NCBI GenBank assembly: GCA_035527975.1
Contig: DATKZM010000105.1
Location: 42,864 to 106,863, forward strand
Reading direction: 5' to 3'
Length of the DNA: 64,000 bases
From: DATKZM01 sp035527975
GTDB taxonomy: Bacteria > Pseudomonadota > Alphaproteobacteria > JAPULJ01
Position numbers and translations under genes: made by a program. The notes beneath the pieces were generated by a model. That model saw only the letters and a program-made list of their open reading frames with translations, was not told where the DNA came from and ran no database searches. Positions 36,190-45,124 of the stretch are shown here, in pieces (position 1 is the first letter of the stretch; each line of letters starts with the position of its first letter).

Positions 36190-37127
36190 CAGCCACGCCC
36201 CGCGGCGAAGAGACCACTGGGCCGAAAGAACAACACGGCCGCCATCGCCAGGTAGATCGCCATCGACGCCAGCGCCGGTCCGGCCGTGTATCCGAACCAC
36301 GCCGGCAGGAGAAAGCGTCCGATCGTGTCGATGATCCCGATAACGATCGATGCGATAAAGGCACCGCGGATTGAGCCGATGCCGCCGATCACGATAACCA
36401 CGAATGTCAGTATCATGATCTCCTCGCCTATGCCGACCTGAACGCTGGTCAGCGGCGTGGTCATGATCCCGGCCAGCCCGGCCAGGCCGGCGCCCAGCGC
36501 GAATACGACGGTGTAGAGGCGGTTGATGTTGATGCCGAGGCCAGTGACCATTTCACGATTGCTGGCGCCGGCCCGGATCAGCATGCCGATCCGCGTGCGC
36601 GAGATCAGCAGGTAGAGTCCGACAACCACGATGACGCCGACCACGGTGATTGCCAGCCGGTAGGACGAATAGTTGATGCCGGGAAGGATCTCGACCGGGG
36701 CAATGAGCAGCGGCGGTTTGGGAACGTTGATCGGCTCGGAACCGAAAAGAATCTTGGCGAACTCGTTGAAGAAAAGTAGCAGGCCAAAGGTTGCGAGCAC
36801 GTGATCCAGGTGAGACCCGAGATAGAGGCGACGAAATATTCCGCGCTCGATGATCGCCCCAAGGAGCACGGTGGCCAGCACCCCGAGGAGGACCGCCACG
36901 GCGAACAGGAGCGTTACCGTCGTCGAGCCTGTCCAGCCGGTCAACTCCAACAGCCATTGCAGCGCCTTCGCCCCGAAGAATGCGCCCATCATGTAGAGCG
37001 ACCCGTGGGTCAGGTTGACGAAGTCCATGATGCCGAAGATCAGCGTCAACCCAGCCGCCATCAGAAACAGCATGATGCCGAACTGCACGCCGTTCAGCAT
37101 TTGCTCTGCAAAAAGCAGAATGCTCAA
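36189..37127 (-). CDS. livH: LIV-type ABC transporter permease LivH, system 1
   Basis: A 312-residue permease with about eight membrane helices. Marks: MLNGVQFGIMLFLMAAGLTL, FGIMDFVNLTHGSLYMMGAF, RAGASNREMVTGLGINI and GIGSIRGAFIASIVIGIIDT. The TTG at 37127 is preferred because it gives the usual LivH N-terminus (SILLFAEQMLNG) with a GGGGAT upstream; ATG 37100 would cut into the first helix. First gene of the four-gene minus-strand operon; the 147-base gap to the GMC gene may hold its promoter. Confidence 0.88.
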   Translation of the reverse strand: MSILLFAEQMLNGVQFGIMLFLMAAGLTLIFGIMDFVNLTHGSLYMMGAFFGAKALQWLLELTGWTGSTTVTLLFAVAVLLGVLATVLLGAIIERGIFRRLYLGSHLDHVLATFGLLLFFNEFAKILFGSEPINVPKPPLLIAPVEILPGINYSSYRLAITVVGVIVVVGLYLLISRTRIGMLIRAGASNREMVTGLGININRLYTVVFALGAGLAGLAGIMTTPLTSVQVGIGEEIMILTFVVIVIGGIGSIRGAFIASIVIGIIDTIGRFLLPAWFGYTAGPALASMAIYLAMAAVLFFRPSGLFAAGRG

Positions 37128-37274
37128 GGGATCCCCGCGATCTGTTGGGCGGCGGTATCGGCGCGCGCGCGCGATGCGACCCGCCTTCCGCGCCCCCTCC
37201 CAAGCGGGCAGCATATTTGCAGAGCGCTCAACATTGCAATTCTTCCGGAGGTGACGCGCCGAGCGGCGCCGAGG

Positions 37275-38972
37275 TTAACTTCCGTTGCGAATAGCAGCCG
37301 CCATCTTCTCGGCGATCATGATAACTGTCAGGTTCGTGTTGGCTCGGGTGATCGATGGCATGACCGAAGCATCGATGACCCGCAATCCGTCGATGCCGCG
37401 CACTCGGCACTCCGGGTCGACGACCGCTTCCTTGTCGTCGGCGCGCCCCATGCGGCATGTACCGGACGGATGGTAGAAGGGCACCGCGCGCGCTTTGACC
37501 CAAGACTCAAGCGCTCCATCATCGGCCATCAAGGCTTCGGCATCGTCACCAGGCGCGATCACGTCGCGGATCAGTTTGCGCCGAAGCGATGCCGGGCCAT
37601 TCATCACCACGTTTGCTGCCCAGGAGCGCAACCAGTTGGGCCAGCCATAGCGGTTTAAATCGCGAATGCGCTCAGAATAGCTGGCGGGGAAAAACTCGTG
37701 CACGACCCCCGCCAGGGCCGGATGCCGGTAGATCCCGTAAGCCATGCGTAGCGCGTCTTTCATACGATCGACGTCGCGCGGATCGGACAGAAGGTTGAAC
37801 TCGACCCGTGGCGAGACGCCGCGCTCGGGGTTTGGAACGCTGACCTGGCCGCGCGACATGGGCTTGTAAATACAGCAAACCAGACCCCCAAGGCGTTGAC
37901 CCAACGGGTGCCAGGAGGACTTGTTGGTGACCGACATATACATGTCAGAGTTCGGCACACCCGTGACGCCTGACGAGTAGCGTAACGCCACATTGGGCGC
38001 GGCGCGCAGCGACCGCGGCTGTTTGCCCGACGGCTTCAGATAGGCGGCCATCGAGACCGCCGGATGGTCCTGGAGGTTCCGGCCCACTCCCGGGCTGTCC
38101 GCCCTGACCGGCATGCCGAGCGCCCCAATATCGGAGGCCGGGCCGATGCCCGATCGGATCAGCAGCGCCGGAGACTGCAGCGCGCCGGCCGAAACGATGA
38201 CCTCGCGGCCCTCGAACTCTTCCTCCTGGCCGGCGCGATAGACCAGAACACCCCGCGCCCGCTTGTCGTCGAAGAGGATGCCGCCGACCTCCGCTTCGGC
38301 CAGGATTCGCAGATTGTCGCGCCGTCGCACCGACGTCGTCAGATATCCCATCGCCGTGCTCACCCGCTGGGTGGGTGAACTGCTCATCGGCACCGAGCAA
38401 TAGCCCTCGACGACCTCTCCGTTCATGTCGGCGACATGGGTGAAGTCATGGAGCTCCTCCGCGGCTCTCACCACCGCCTGGCAGAAGCCCGGCCATTGCG
38501 CGCGCGCATGGCGGCGCACCGGAATCGGACCGTCTTGGCCGTGGAGCGGTCCGTCGAAATCGAGATCCTTCTCAAGCATTCGGTAGTAGGGAAGCACCTC
38601 GCTCCAGCCCCAGCCCTGTGCGCCTGCCTCGACCCACTCGTCGAAATCGCCCGGCATGCCACGCAGGGCGATCATCGCGTTGATACTGGAGCCGCCGCCC
38701 ATCACCCGCGCCTGCTCGTAACGGCGGGCGACGGCGTCTTCCGGCCGGTTATGCGGGACCGGCGCGAAATGGGCTCGAAGCTGTGGCCAGAAGTTGTCGG
38801 GTCGAAAAAATGTCAGATAGTAGATGTCGCGGATATCCGCCGGCTCGCGGCCGGGGGGATGGTCCGGCCCGGCCTCAATCAGGAGCACCCGCCGCGACGC
38901 ATCCTCCGACAGGCGGCTGGCCAGGACGCAACCGGCCGAGCCGCCACCGACAATAATATGATCCCAGATCAT
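37275..38972 (-). CDS. GMC-family FAD oxidoreductase (choline/alcohol dehydrogenase-like)
   Basis: A 565-residue flavoprotein oxidising an alcohol to aldehyde. The N-terminal Rossmann motif IIVGGGSAGCVLASRLSED, then VMGGGSSINAMIALRGMPGD (GMC signature 1), SAGALQSPALLIRSGIGP (signature 2), and the C-terminal active-site stretch PFYHPSGTCRMG, with the catalytic His/Asn-type pair completed by MPSITRANTNLTVIMIAEK. It starts at ATG 38972 with GGGCGGGGGC upstream. It is on the same strand as the LIV operon and may feed on the imported compound or a product of the hydroxylases. Confidence 0.9.
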   Translation of the reverse strand: MIWDHIIVGGGSAGCVLASRLSEDASRRVLLIEAGPDHPPGREPADIRDIYYLTFFRPDNFWPQLRAHFAPVPHNRPEDAVARRYEQARVMGGGSSINAMIALRGMPGDFDEWVEAGAQGWGWSEVLPYYRMLEKDLDFDGPLHGQDGPIPVRRHARAQWPGFCQAVVRAAEELHDFTHVADMNGEVVEGYCSVPMSSSPTQRVSTAMGYLTTSVRRRDNLRILAEAEVGGILFDDKRARGVLVYRAGQEEEFEGREVIVSAGALQSPALLIRSGIGPASDIGALGMPVRADSPGVGRNLQDHPAVSMAAYLKPSGKQPRSLRAAPNVALRYSSGVTGVPNSDMYMSVTNKSSWHPLGQRLGGLVCCIYKPMSRGQVSVPNPERGVSPRVEFNLLSDPRDVDRMKDALRMAYGIYRHPALAGVVHEFFPASYSERIRDLNRYGWPNWLRSWAANVVMNGPASLRRKLIRDVIAPGDDAEALMADDGALESWVKARAVPFYHPSGTCRMGRADDKEAVVDPECRVRGIDGLRVIDASVMPSITRANTNLTVIMIAEKMAAAIRNGS

Positions 38973-39303
38973 TCCGCCGCCCCCGCCCCAACGGCGCGTA
39001 TTCTGCACACTTACGGGCAAATAGCGACCCGTTCACCTGCAACGGACGGGCAGTTCCGGCACTCGCGCCGCCATCCGTTTGGTTCCGCAGGACGTTGCAA
39101 TCGCTCAGTTATGCGCGCTGTCCGGACGGGCGGACGCTCGACCATTCGCGGAGCGCAAGACATCCATGACCGCGATGCGAAGCCGGCCTTGCGGCTCGTT
39201 CTTTTTGAAGATCGCCCGTCCTGGCAGCATTGAAGATCCGAAGAGCGCCATATCCAAGTCTGAGGTCCTGCTTGCAGAATATTAACCAGAACTACGGGTT
39301 TGC
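38973..39303. other. intergenic region between GMC gene and second Mo-hydroxylase operon
   Basis: A divergent gap of about 330 bases with no convincing gene. It becomes AT-rich toward 39280 (CAGAATATTAACCAGAACTA), consistent with promoter DNA for the plus-strand operon. No perfect palindrome was found. Confidence 0.5.
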
Positions 39304-39332
39304 TTGACAGAATTGGCTTGGACCCGAAGGAT
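39304..39332 (+). promoter_or_regulatory. candidate sigma-70-type promoter of the second Mo-hydroxylase operon
   Basis: TTGACA at 39304-39309, then 17 bases, then AAGGAT at 39327-39332. The -35 box is a perfect match; the -10 is weak. It lies 37 bases before the GTG start of the CoxG-like gene, whose ribosome site is CGGGGGGGGA. Confidence 0.45.
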
Positions 39333-39368
39333 ACACTGTAAATAAAAATCCGGGGGGGGAATGGTCAC

Positions 39369-39653
39369 GTGCTGATCGAGGAATCGTTTCAGGTAACGGC
39401 ACCGATCGATCGGGACTGGCAGTTCATTCGCGATCCGCAAAGCGTTAGCCCCTGTCTTCCTGGTTGCCGGGGTATCGAGGCAGCGGGCCCGAATACCTAC
39501 ACATCGACGATCAAGGTCGGCCTGGGACCAATCAAGACGAGCTTCAAGGTCGGTGTCGAGTTGATCGCGGAAGCTCCGCCGAGCTACGCGAAATCGCTGA
39601 CGGTGGGCGAGGAATTCGCCCAGGCATTGAAAAGCCGCCTGGAGGCGCCGTGA
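39369..39653 (+). CDS. CoxG-like SRPBCC protein with internal deletion
   Basis: A 94-residue product; CoxG proteins are usually 150-200. The N-terminal part (SFQVTAPIDRDWQFIRDPQS, CLPGCRGIEAAGPNTYTSTI, KVGLGPIKTSFKVGVELI) is a clear CoxG start. After LTVGEE it jumps straight to EFAQALKSRLEAP, which looks like the normal CoxG C-terminal helix. About 60 residues of the central sheet are therefore missing while the frame stays open. CoxG helps anchor or mature Mo hydroxylases. GTG start at 39369. Whether the short form still folds is doubtful. Confidence 0.7.
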   Translation: MLIEESFQVTAPIDRDWQFIRDPQSVSPCLPGCRGIEAAGPNTYTSTIKVGLGPIKTSFKVGVELIAEAPPSYAKSLTVGEEFAQALKSRLEAP

Positions 39654-39655
39654 GC

Positions 39656-40516
39656 ATGGGAATTTCTGTACACAGGCCGGAAAGCGCCGAAGAGGCGGTG
39701 CGCCTTAAGGGCCAGGATCCGGATGCGCTGTTTCTCGCCGGCGGCCAAACCCTGGTCGCCATGATAAACGCGGAGCTGGTCGTGCCCGCGGCGCTCATAT
39801 CGCTTGACCGCATCGCAAACCTTGGCGGCATCGACACGCACGCCGATGGCGCGGTGCGCATCGGGGCGATGACCCGCCATGCCGAAATAGCGGCCAGCGA
39901 TCGCCTGATTGACGGACACGCGGTGATTCGCGAGGCGGCGCGGGTGATCGCCCACCCTGCCATCCGCAACCTCGGCACCATTGGCGGCGCGGTCAGCCAT
40001 GGCGATCCGAACGCCGACTATCCCGCAGCGCTTGTCGCCGCCGATGCGCGCGTAGAGGTGTTGGGCTCGCAGGGCAGCCGGGAGATCGCGGCCGGCAACT
40101 TCTTCAAAGACTTCCTGACGACCGATCTGAAGGATGGCGAGATGGTGACGGCCGTCACACTGCCCGCCTCGCCGGCCGGGGCGCGAAGCCACTACGAGAA
40201 ATTCGCGCGCGTTGACGGTGACTACGCAACCGTTAGTGTGGCGGTATCGGTGGTCATGAACGCGAATGCCACGGTCGATTGGGTTCGAATTGCGGTTGGC
40301 GCATGCGGGCCCCGGCCGGTGCGGGTCGCGGCGGCCGAAGAATCCCTGATAGGCGGAGCGCTGAGCTATGAAGCCATCCAGAAAGCCGCGCAGCAGATCG
40401 CAGCAGCCTGCGATCCCATCGACGATGTACGCGGTTCCGCCGACTACCGGCTGCTTTTGGTGCCGCGGCTGATCGCCAAGGCAGTGAAGGCGGCCGGATC
40501 CGGACGGGGAGCGTGA
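39656..40516 (+). CDS. molybdenum hydroxylase FAD subunit (CoxM-like), set 2
   Basis: A 286-residue FAD subunit. The motifs FLAGGQTLVAMINAEL and LGTIGGAVSHGDPNADYPAA are the FAD pyrophosphate loops in canonical form, unlike set 1. VTLPASPAGARSHYEKFARV is the usual mid-domain strand. GGAGG at 39641-39645 serves ATG 39656; a GTG at 39650 overlapping the CoxG stop is the alternative. It begins the M-S-L order with the next gene one base away. Confidence 0.92.
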   Translation: MGISVHRPESAEEAVRLKGQDPDALFLAGGQTLVAMINAELVVPAALISLDRIANLGGIDTHADGAVRIGAMTRHAEIAASDRLIDGHAVIREAARVIAHPAIRNLGTIGGAVSHGDPNADYPAALVAADARVEVLGSQGSREIAAGNFFKDFLTTDLKDGEMVTAVTLPASPAGARSHYEKFARVDGDYATVSVAVSVVMNANATVDWVRIAVGACGPRPVRVAAAEESLIGGALSYEAIQKAAQQIAAACDPIDDVRGSADYRLLLVPRLIAKAVKAAGSGRGA

Positions 40517-40517
40517 C

Positions 40518-40985
40518 ATGACGGGTGCGCAACGTGTCGAGTTGACGATAAACGGCGAGGTTCACGATGTACGGGCGCATGGCGCAACCACCTTGCTCGA
40601 TGTCCTGCGCGATCAGTTGGCTTTGAATGGCGCCAAGCGCGGCTGCAATCAGGGTGTATGCGGCGCCTGCAATATCCTGCTCGACGGCAAGCCAGTGCGC
40701 GCCTGCCTGGTCGTGGCCGCGATCGCCGCTGGTCGTGAGATCACCACGATCGAAGGACTGGAGCAGAACGGCGAGTTGTCGCCCATGCAACAGGCTTTCC
40801 TCGACACCGGCGCGGTCCAGTGCGGGTTTTGCATGCCGGGTATGGTGATCACCGCGACGGCGCTGGTAGCGGACAATCCGAAAGCAGGGGTCGAGGAAAT
40901 CCGCAGCGCCATCTCCGGCAATCTGTGCCGTTGCTCTGGATACGTCAAAGTCGTCGACGCCATCCGCCATGTAACGGGAGCCTAA
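40518..40985 (+). CDS. molybdenum hydroxylase 2Fe-2S subunit (CoxS-like), set 2
   Basis: A 155-residue subunit with all eight cysteine ligands: GCNQGVCGACNILLDGKPV and a following RACLVV for cluster II, and QCGFCMPGMVITATALV with NLCRCSGYVKVVDAI for cluster I. It passes electrons between Mo cofactor and FAD. It sits one base after the FAD subunit and 4 bases before the large subunit. Confidence 0.95.
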   Translation: MTGAQRVELTINGEVHDVRAHGATTLLDVLRDQLALNGAKRGCNQGVCGACNILLDGKPVRACLVVAAIAAGREITTIEGLEQNGELSPMQQAFLDTGAVQCGFCMPGMVITATALVADNPKAGVEEIRSAISGNLCRCSGYVKVVDAIRHVTGA

Positions 40986-40989
40986 GGCG

Positions 40990-43989
40990 ATGAATGATGC
41001 CAGCATTAGGGCCGTCGGCGCGAACCTTCCACGTTTGGAGGCACGCGGCAAACTGACCGGCCGGGCGGAATATACCGACGATCTCGTACGCCCGGGCATG
41101 TTGCACGGGGCCGTGCTGGGCAGCCCTTATGCCCATGCGCGGATCCTGTCCTACGACACGGCGGCGGCCCTGGCGGTTCCGGGCGTGAAGGCGGTCATCA
41201 CCGGCGCCGATTACCCGGACCTGCCGATGGGCTGCATGATCAAGGACGAGCGTCTGCTCGCCAAAGAGAAGGTTCGGTATGTTGGCCAGCCGGTCGCGGC
41301 CGTGGCGGCGATCGACCTGGCAACGGCACGTAAAGCGATCCGTCTGATTGAGGTCGAATACGAGGCGCTTGCCGAGGTCGCGACCATCGACGATGCCCTG
41401 GCACCTGACGCCCCGATTATCCATGAAGGGCTTGCGGAGTATTTCAAGATCTTCGAGGCCGAATGCTCCGGCAACGTGCTTTCACACCAGGTATTGAGCG
41501 AGGGCGACGTGGAGGCGGCTTGGCCGCAATGCGACCACATCGTCGAGGAGACTTACGAAACCCAACCCCAGTCGCATGCCTATATGGAGCCCTGCGCCGC
41601 GCTCGCCGAGGTTGACGACACCGGCAAGGTCTCGATCTGGTCGTCGCACCAGTCGATCAACCGCGTGCAGGCGAACGTGGCGGAAGCGCTCGGCCTGCCG
41701 ATGTCCAAGGTGCGCGCCCTGACACCGCGGGTCGGCGGCGCCTTCGGAGGCAAGATGGAAGCGACGGTCCAGCCGCTCGCCGCCGCCCTTGCGCTCAAGA
41801 CCAACCGGCCCGTCAAGATCGTGCTCTCGCGCGAAGACGACTTCCAGATGATCCGCTCGCGCCACGGCACGCAAATCCGGATCAAGACCGGGTGCAAGAG
41901 CGACGGGACGATCCTCGCCCGCGAAGCCGAGCTTTTTTTCGACGCCGGCGCCTATGCGGACGACAGCGCCGGCGTGATGGGGTTCGCCTTGCTGATGGCA
42001 CGCGGTCCTTACAACATCCCAAACGTCCGCTGCGAGGGGCATTGTGTCTACACGAACAAGCTGCGCGCGGCCGGCTTCCGCGGCTTCGGCAACCCTCAGG
42101 TAACCTTCGCCGGCGAGTCCCAGATGGATGAGTTGGCCGATGTGCTCGGCATGGATCCGATCGAGCTTCGGCTGAAAAACGCCATGCGTAATGGCGACAA
42201 GCAGTTCGGCGGTCACACCGTGGAGGTTTGTGGCCTGGTGGAATGCTTGGAGAAGGTGCGCGATCAGTCCGGCTGGGCTGCAAAGCGTCAGCCGGCCAAG
42301 GCGAACGGCGTAACCAGCGGCATTGGCATTTCCTGCCTTTCCCATGTCTGCGGTTTGCTCTCCACCGGCGCCATCGTCCGTCTGGCGGAGGATGGCAGCC
42401 TTGTGCTGTCAACGGGCGCGGTCGACAACGGTCAGGGCTCCGACACGGCGCTGGCGCAGATTTGCGCCGAGGCGCTGCAGGTGGACGTGGCGCAGGTCAA
42501 TTTCGTTGCGCCCGACACGGATACCTCGCCCTACAACTGGGGGACCGGCGCCAGCCGGGTAACCTACATGGTCGGCCGCGCCGTCCACGACGCGGCGCTC
42601 GAGGTACGCGAGAAAATCCTGAAAGCCGCATCGATGATGCTGGAGGCCGATCAAGGCGATTTGGAGCTGGCGCCCGGTGGAAAGGTGCAGGTGAAGGGCA
42701 CCGATATCAGCGTCGGTTTCTTCGACGTTTCGATGTTCTCGCTTTTCGGCGTCGGCGGCCCGATCCTCGGCCAGAGTACGTTCCTGTATGATGGCGAACC
42801 TTTCGATCCCAAGCGCACGACAATGCAGGGATTCCCTTTCGCCAATCTGGGCGTCTACCTATTTGGCGCGCAGGCGGTAGCGGTCGAGGTCGATGAGATC
42901 ACCGGCAAGACCGAAGTCAAAGAAGCCTGGCTGGCGCATGACGTCGGCAAGGCGATCAACCCGGCTGCGGTGGAAGGCCAGATCCAGGGCGGCTTCGTCC
43001 AGGGGGTCGGCTATGCGCTGTTCGAGGAAATGGTCTGGGATGGCGGTCAGCTGGTGAACCCATCCTTCATGGACTACAAGATTCCGGGCGCCCACGACGT
43101 GCCGTACGAGATCCATCCGATCATTGTTGAGAACCCCGAACCGACGGGGCCCTTCGGCGCCCGCGGCATCGGCGAGCCCGGCCTCGTCGGCGTGGCGCCG
43201 GCGGTGGCCAATGCCGTGCACAATGCCACCGGCATCCGCTTTCACAGCCTGCCGCTGACGCCGGAGAAGGTGCTGACCGCGATGTTGAGTGAGGCGACGG
43301 GCGACAGCTCGACCAGGTCGGTCGGCGCCGCGGTGGTACCGGCGTCGGCCACGGCGAGCGCACTGCCGGCGGCAAGCAACGATGCGGCGACGCCCACCGC
43401 CAAGGCAACACCCGTTGCCGGATCCAGCGACGCCCCGGACAGTAATCGTCCGACCGGCGCTTCGACGGAGATCTCCCCCTTTGCCCGGGTTTTCGTCGAA
43501 GGCCTGAAGGACGCCGGCGTCAGTATCGTCGCGGCTTTGCCCGAATCGCTTCTCGCCAGCATCTACCGGGCGTGCGAGCAGGACGACCAAATCCGTTACA
43601 TTCCGGTGACCAACGAGGCGGAGCTGCCGGGTATTGTCGCCGGGGCCTATCTGGCCGGCAAGAAGGCCGTGATGATCATGGAGAACTCAGGGCTCCGCCA
43701 GGCGTTGGAGCCGATCGCTCGCTATGCGTATTGCCACGCCATGCCGATGGTCATGGTCATGTGCTACCGCGGCGACCTCGGCGAGGAAAACTGGTGGGGG
43801 CACAATCACGCCCAGACCATGGAACCGATCCTGGATGCAATTCGCATCCCGTGGCGCACCGTACGCAAGATCGAGGACATCATGCCGTCAATCAAGAAAG
43901 CCATCAAACATGCCGATTCCAGCCAGTGGCCAGTGGCACTGGTGTTGTCCGGCGAGTGTGTGGAGATCCCGAATTATGGAAAGGATTGA
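40990..43989 (+). CDS. fusion of Mo-hydroxylase large subunit and ThDP-dependent decarboxylase alpha subunit
   Basis: A continuous 999-residue frame. Residues 1-765 are a full xanthine-dehydrogenase-family large subunit: LTGRAEYTDDLVRPGMLHGA, GGAFGGKMEATVQPLAAALA, AAGFRGFGNPQVTFAGE, DNGQGSDTALAQICAEAL, and catalytic Glu729 in RGIGEPGLVGVAP. Residues 766-826 are an Ala/Ser/Thr/Pro linker. Residues 827-999 match the alpha subunit of sulfopyruvate/phosphonopyruvate-type decarboxylases, with ESLLASIYRACEQD, VTNEAELPGIVAGAYLAGKK (activating Glu in 875-878) and MPMVMVMCYRGDLGEENWWG. The beta subunit gene overlaps the end. The protein would couple hydroxylation to decarboxylation of a 2-oxo acid. 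Confidence 0.9.
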   Translation: MNDASIRAVGANLPRLEARGKLTGRAEYTDDLVRPGMLHGAVLGSPYAHARILSYDTAAALAVPGVKAVITGADYPDLPMGCMIKDERLLAKEKVRYVGQPVAAVAAIDLATARKAIRLIEVEYEALAEVATIDDALAPDAPIIHEGLAEYFKIFEAECSGNVLSHQVLSEGDVEAAWPQCDHIVEETYETQPQSHAYMEPCAALAEVDDTGKVSIWSSHQSINRVQANVAEALGLPMSKVRALTPRVGGAFGGKMEATVQPLAAALALKTNRPVKIVLSREDDFQMIRSRHGTQIRIKTGCKSDGTILAREAELFFDAGAYADDSAGVMGFALLMARGPYNIPNVRCEGHCVYTNKLRAAGFRGFGNPQVTFAGESQMDELADVLGMDPIELRLKNAMRNGDKQFGGHTVEVCGLVECLEKVRDQSGWAAKRQPAKANGVTSGIGISCLSHVCGLLSTGAIVRLAEDGSLVLSTGAVDNGQGSDTALAQICAEALQVDVAQVNFVAPDTDTSPYNWGTGASRVTYMVGRAVHDAALEVREKILKAASMMLEADQGDLELAPGGKVQVKGTDISVGFFDVSMFSLFGVGGPILGQSTFLYDGEPFDPKRTTMQGFPFANLGVYLFGAQAVAVEVDEITGKTEVKEAWLAHDVGKAINPAAVEGQIQGGFVQGVGYALFEEMVWDGGQLVNPSFMDYKIPGAHDVPYEIHPIIVENPEPTGPFGARGIGEPGLVGVAPAVANAVHNATGIRFHSLPLTPEKVLTAMLSEATGDSSTRSVGAAVVPASATASALPAASNDAATPTAKATPVAGSSDAPDSNRPTGASTEISPFARVFVEGLKDAGVSIVAALPESLLASIYRACEQDDQIRYIPVTNEAELPGIVAGAYLAGKKAVMIMENSGLRQALEPIARYAYCHAMPMVMVMCYRGDLGEENWWGHNHAQTMEPILDAIRIPWRTVRKIEDIMPSIKKAIKHADSSQWPVALVLSGECVEIPNYGKD

Positions 43990-44587
43990 CGTAATCCGGC
44001 GCATCGCCGGCCATGTGACCCCCGAGGATCTCGTGACCACCTCGATCGGCGCCACATGGGACGACTGGTGGAACTATAAGCCCGCGAACAACACCTTTTT
44101 CACAGGCATCCTGGGTTCGGTGACGACGACGGCGCTAGGCATGGCGGTAGCGCTGCCGCATCGGCGCATCCTGGCATTGGAAAGCGATGGTTCGGTGCTG
44201 ATGAATACCGGCGCCATGTGCACGCTCGGCAATGAGCGGCCGCCGAACATGACCGTCGTCGTCATGGATAACGGGATCTATGAAAACATCGGCGGTCCGC
44301 CGACCCACACCTCGCGGAACACCGATCTGGCCAAGATGGCCGAGGGGGCGGGCTGTCTGAATGCGAGCACCGCGCGGACGCTCGATGAGTTTGAGGCGCT
44401 GTTCCGGCAGGCCTGGGAGGGCGACCGGATGGCCTACATTGTCGCCAAGATCGAGCCGTTCAAGAAATACCCCTGGAAATGGGAGGACCGAAAGCCGACC
44501 GACGGTATCGAGGACAAGTACAATTTCATCCGTTACGTCGAGCAGTTGGAAGACGTCGTGATCCATCCAGGCGCGGTCCACAACTGA
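43976..44587 (+). CDS. ThDP-binding decarboxylase beta subunit (ComE/sulfopyruvate decarboxylase-like)
   Basis: A 203-residue thiamine-diphosphate-binding half-enzyme. The cofactor motif starts at ESDGSVLMNTGAMCTLGN (residues about 69-86), with Ser in place of the usual Gly of GDG, and ends VVVMDNGIYENIGG, giving the Mg ligands. ILGSVTTTALGMAVALPHRR precedes it as in beta subunits. The alpha part is residues 827-999 of the overlapping upstream fusion, so the active site should form between them. Overlap is 14 bases, implying coupled translation in fixed ratio. Confidence 0.88.
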   Translation: MERIDVIRRIAGHVTPEDLVTTSIGATWDDWWNYKPANNTFFTGILGSVTTTALGMAVALPHRRILALESDGSVLMNTGAMCTLGNERPPNMTVVVMDNGIYENIGGPPTHTSRNTDLAKMAEGAGCLNASTARTLDEFEALFRQAWEGDRMAYIVAKIEPFKKYPWKWEDRKPTDGIEDKYNFIRYVEQLEDVVIHPGAVHN

Positions 44588-44662
44588 TTTTCTGTCGTGG
44601 GACCAGCGCTTCCCCGGCTCGAAATCCGGCGAATTTGTTGTTGGTAAATCTTCGCGTGTGGT

Positions 44663-45124
44663 TCAGCGCGAGAACTTGACCGTCGGGTCGACGTAAAGCG
44701 CCGTACAGTCATTGATCCGGACGTCCTCGGTGAGATCGAGCGCCCACCCGGTAAGTTCGGCAAATGTTTCGACCGAATAGTCCTTGAACGCAAAGGCGAG
44801 ATCGCCCAGATCGCGCAAGCGCGCGCCAAGGACCAGATGCTTGATGCCGGCGTTGAACATCGCGCCGAGGCACATCGGGCAAGGCTCGCACGTGCCGTAG
44901 AAGGTACAGTCGTCAAGTGTTCGGCGGCCGAGCGACATCGTGGCTTCGCGTAGCGTCAACAATTCGGCATGTGCGGTGGCGTCGCTGGTGGACACTTTCA
45001 GACTGCAGGATTTCGCGACTACCGTCCCGTCTCGCACGATCACCGCGCCGAATGGCTGCTCGCCGCGCGCCGCCCCTGCCCGCGCCTCATCGAGTGCGAG
45101 CCCCATGAATCCATCGTGCTCCAT
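44663..45124 (-). CDS. CMP/dCMP-type deaminase family nucleoside/guanine deaminase
   Basis: A 153-residue zinc deaminase. Zinc ligands and catalytic Glu are in TAHAELLTL, and the two cysteines in GTCEPCPMCLGAMF. Length and GEQPFGAVIVRDG fit the guanine/tRNA-adenosine/creatinine-like deaminase branch. Convergent with the decarboxylase beta gene. The base it deaminates cannot be told; in this context a heterocyclic amine from the catabolic pathway is plausible. Confidence 0.85.
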   Translation of the reverse strand: MEHDGFMGLALDEARAGAARGEQPFGAVIVRDGTVVAKSCSLKVSTSDATAHAELLTLREATMSLGRRTLDDCTFYGTCEPCPMCLGAMFNAGIKHLVLGARLRDLGDLAFAFKDYSVETFAELTGWALDLTEDVRINDCTALYVDPTVKFSR

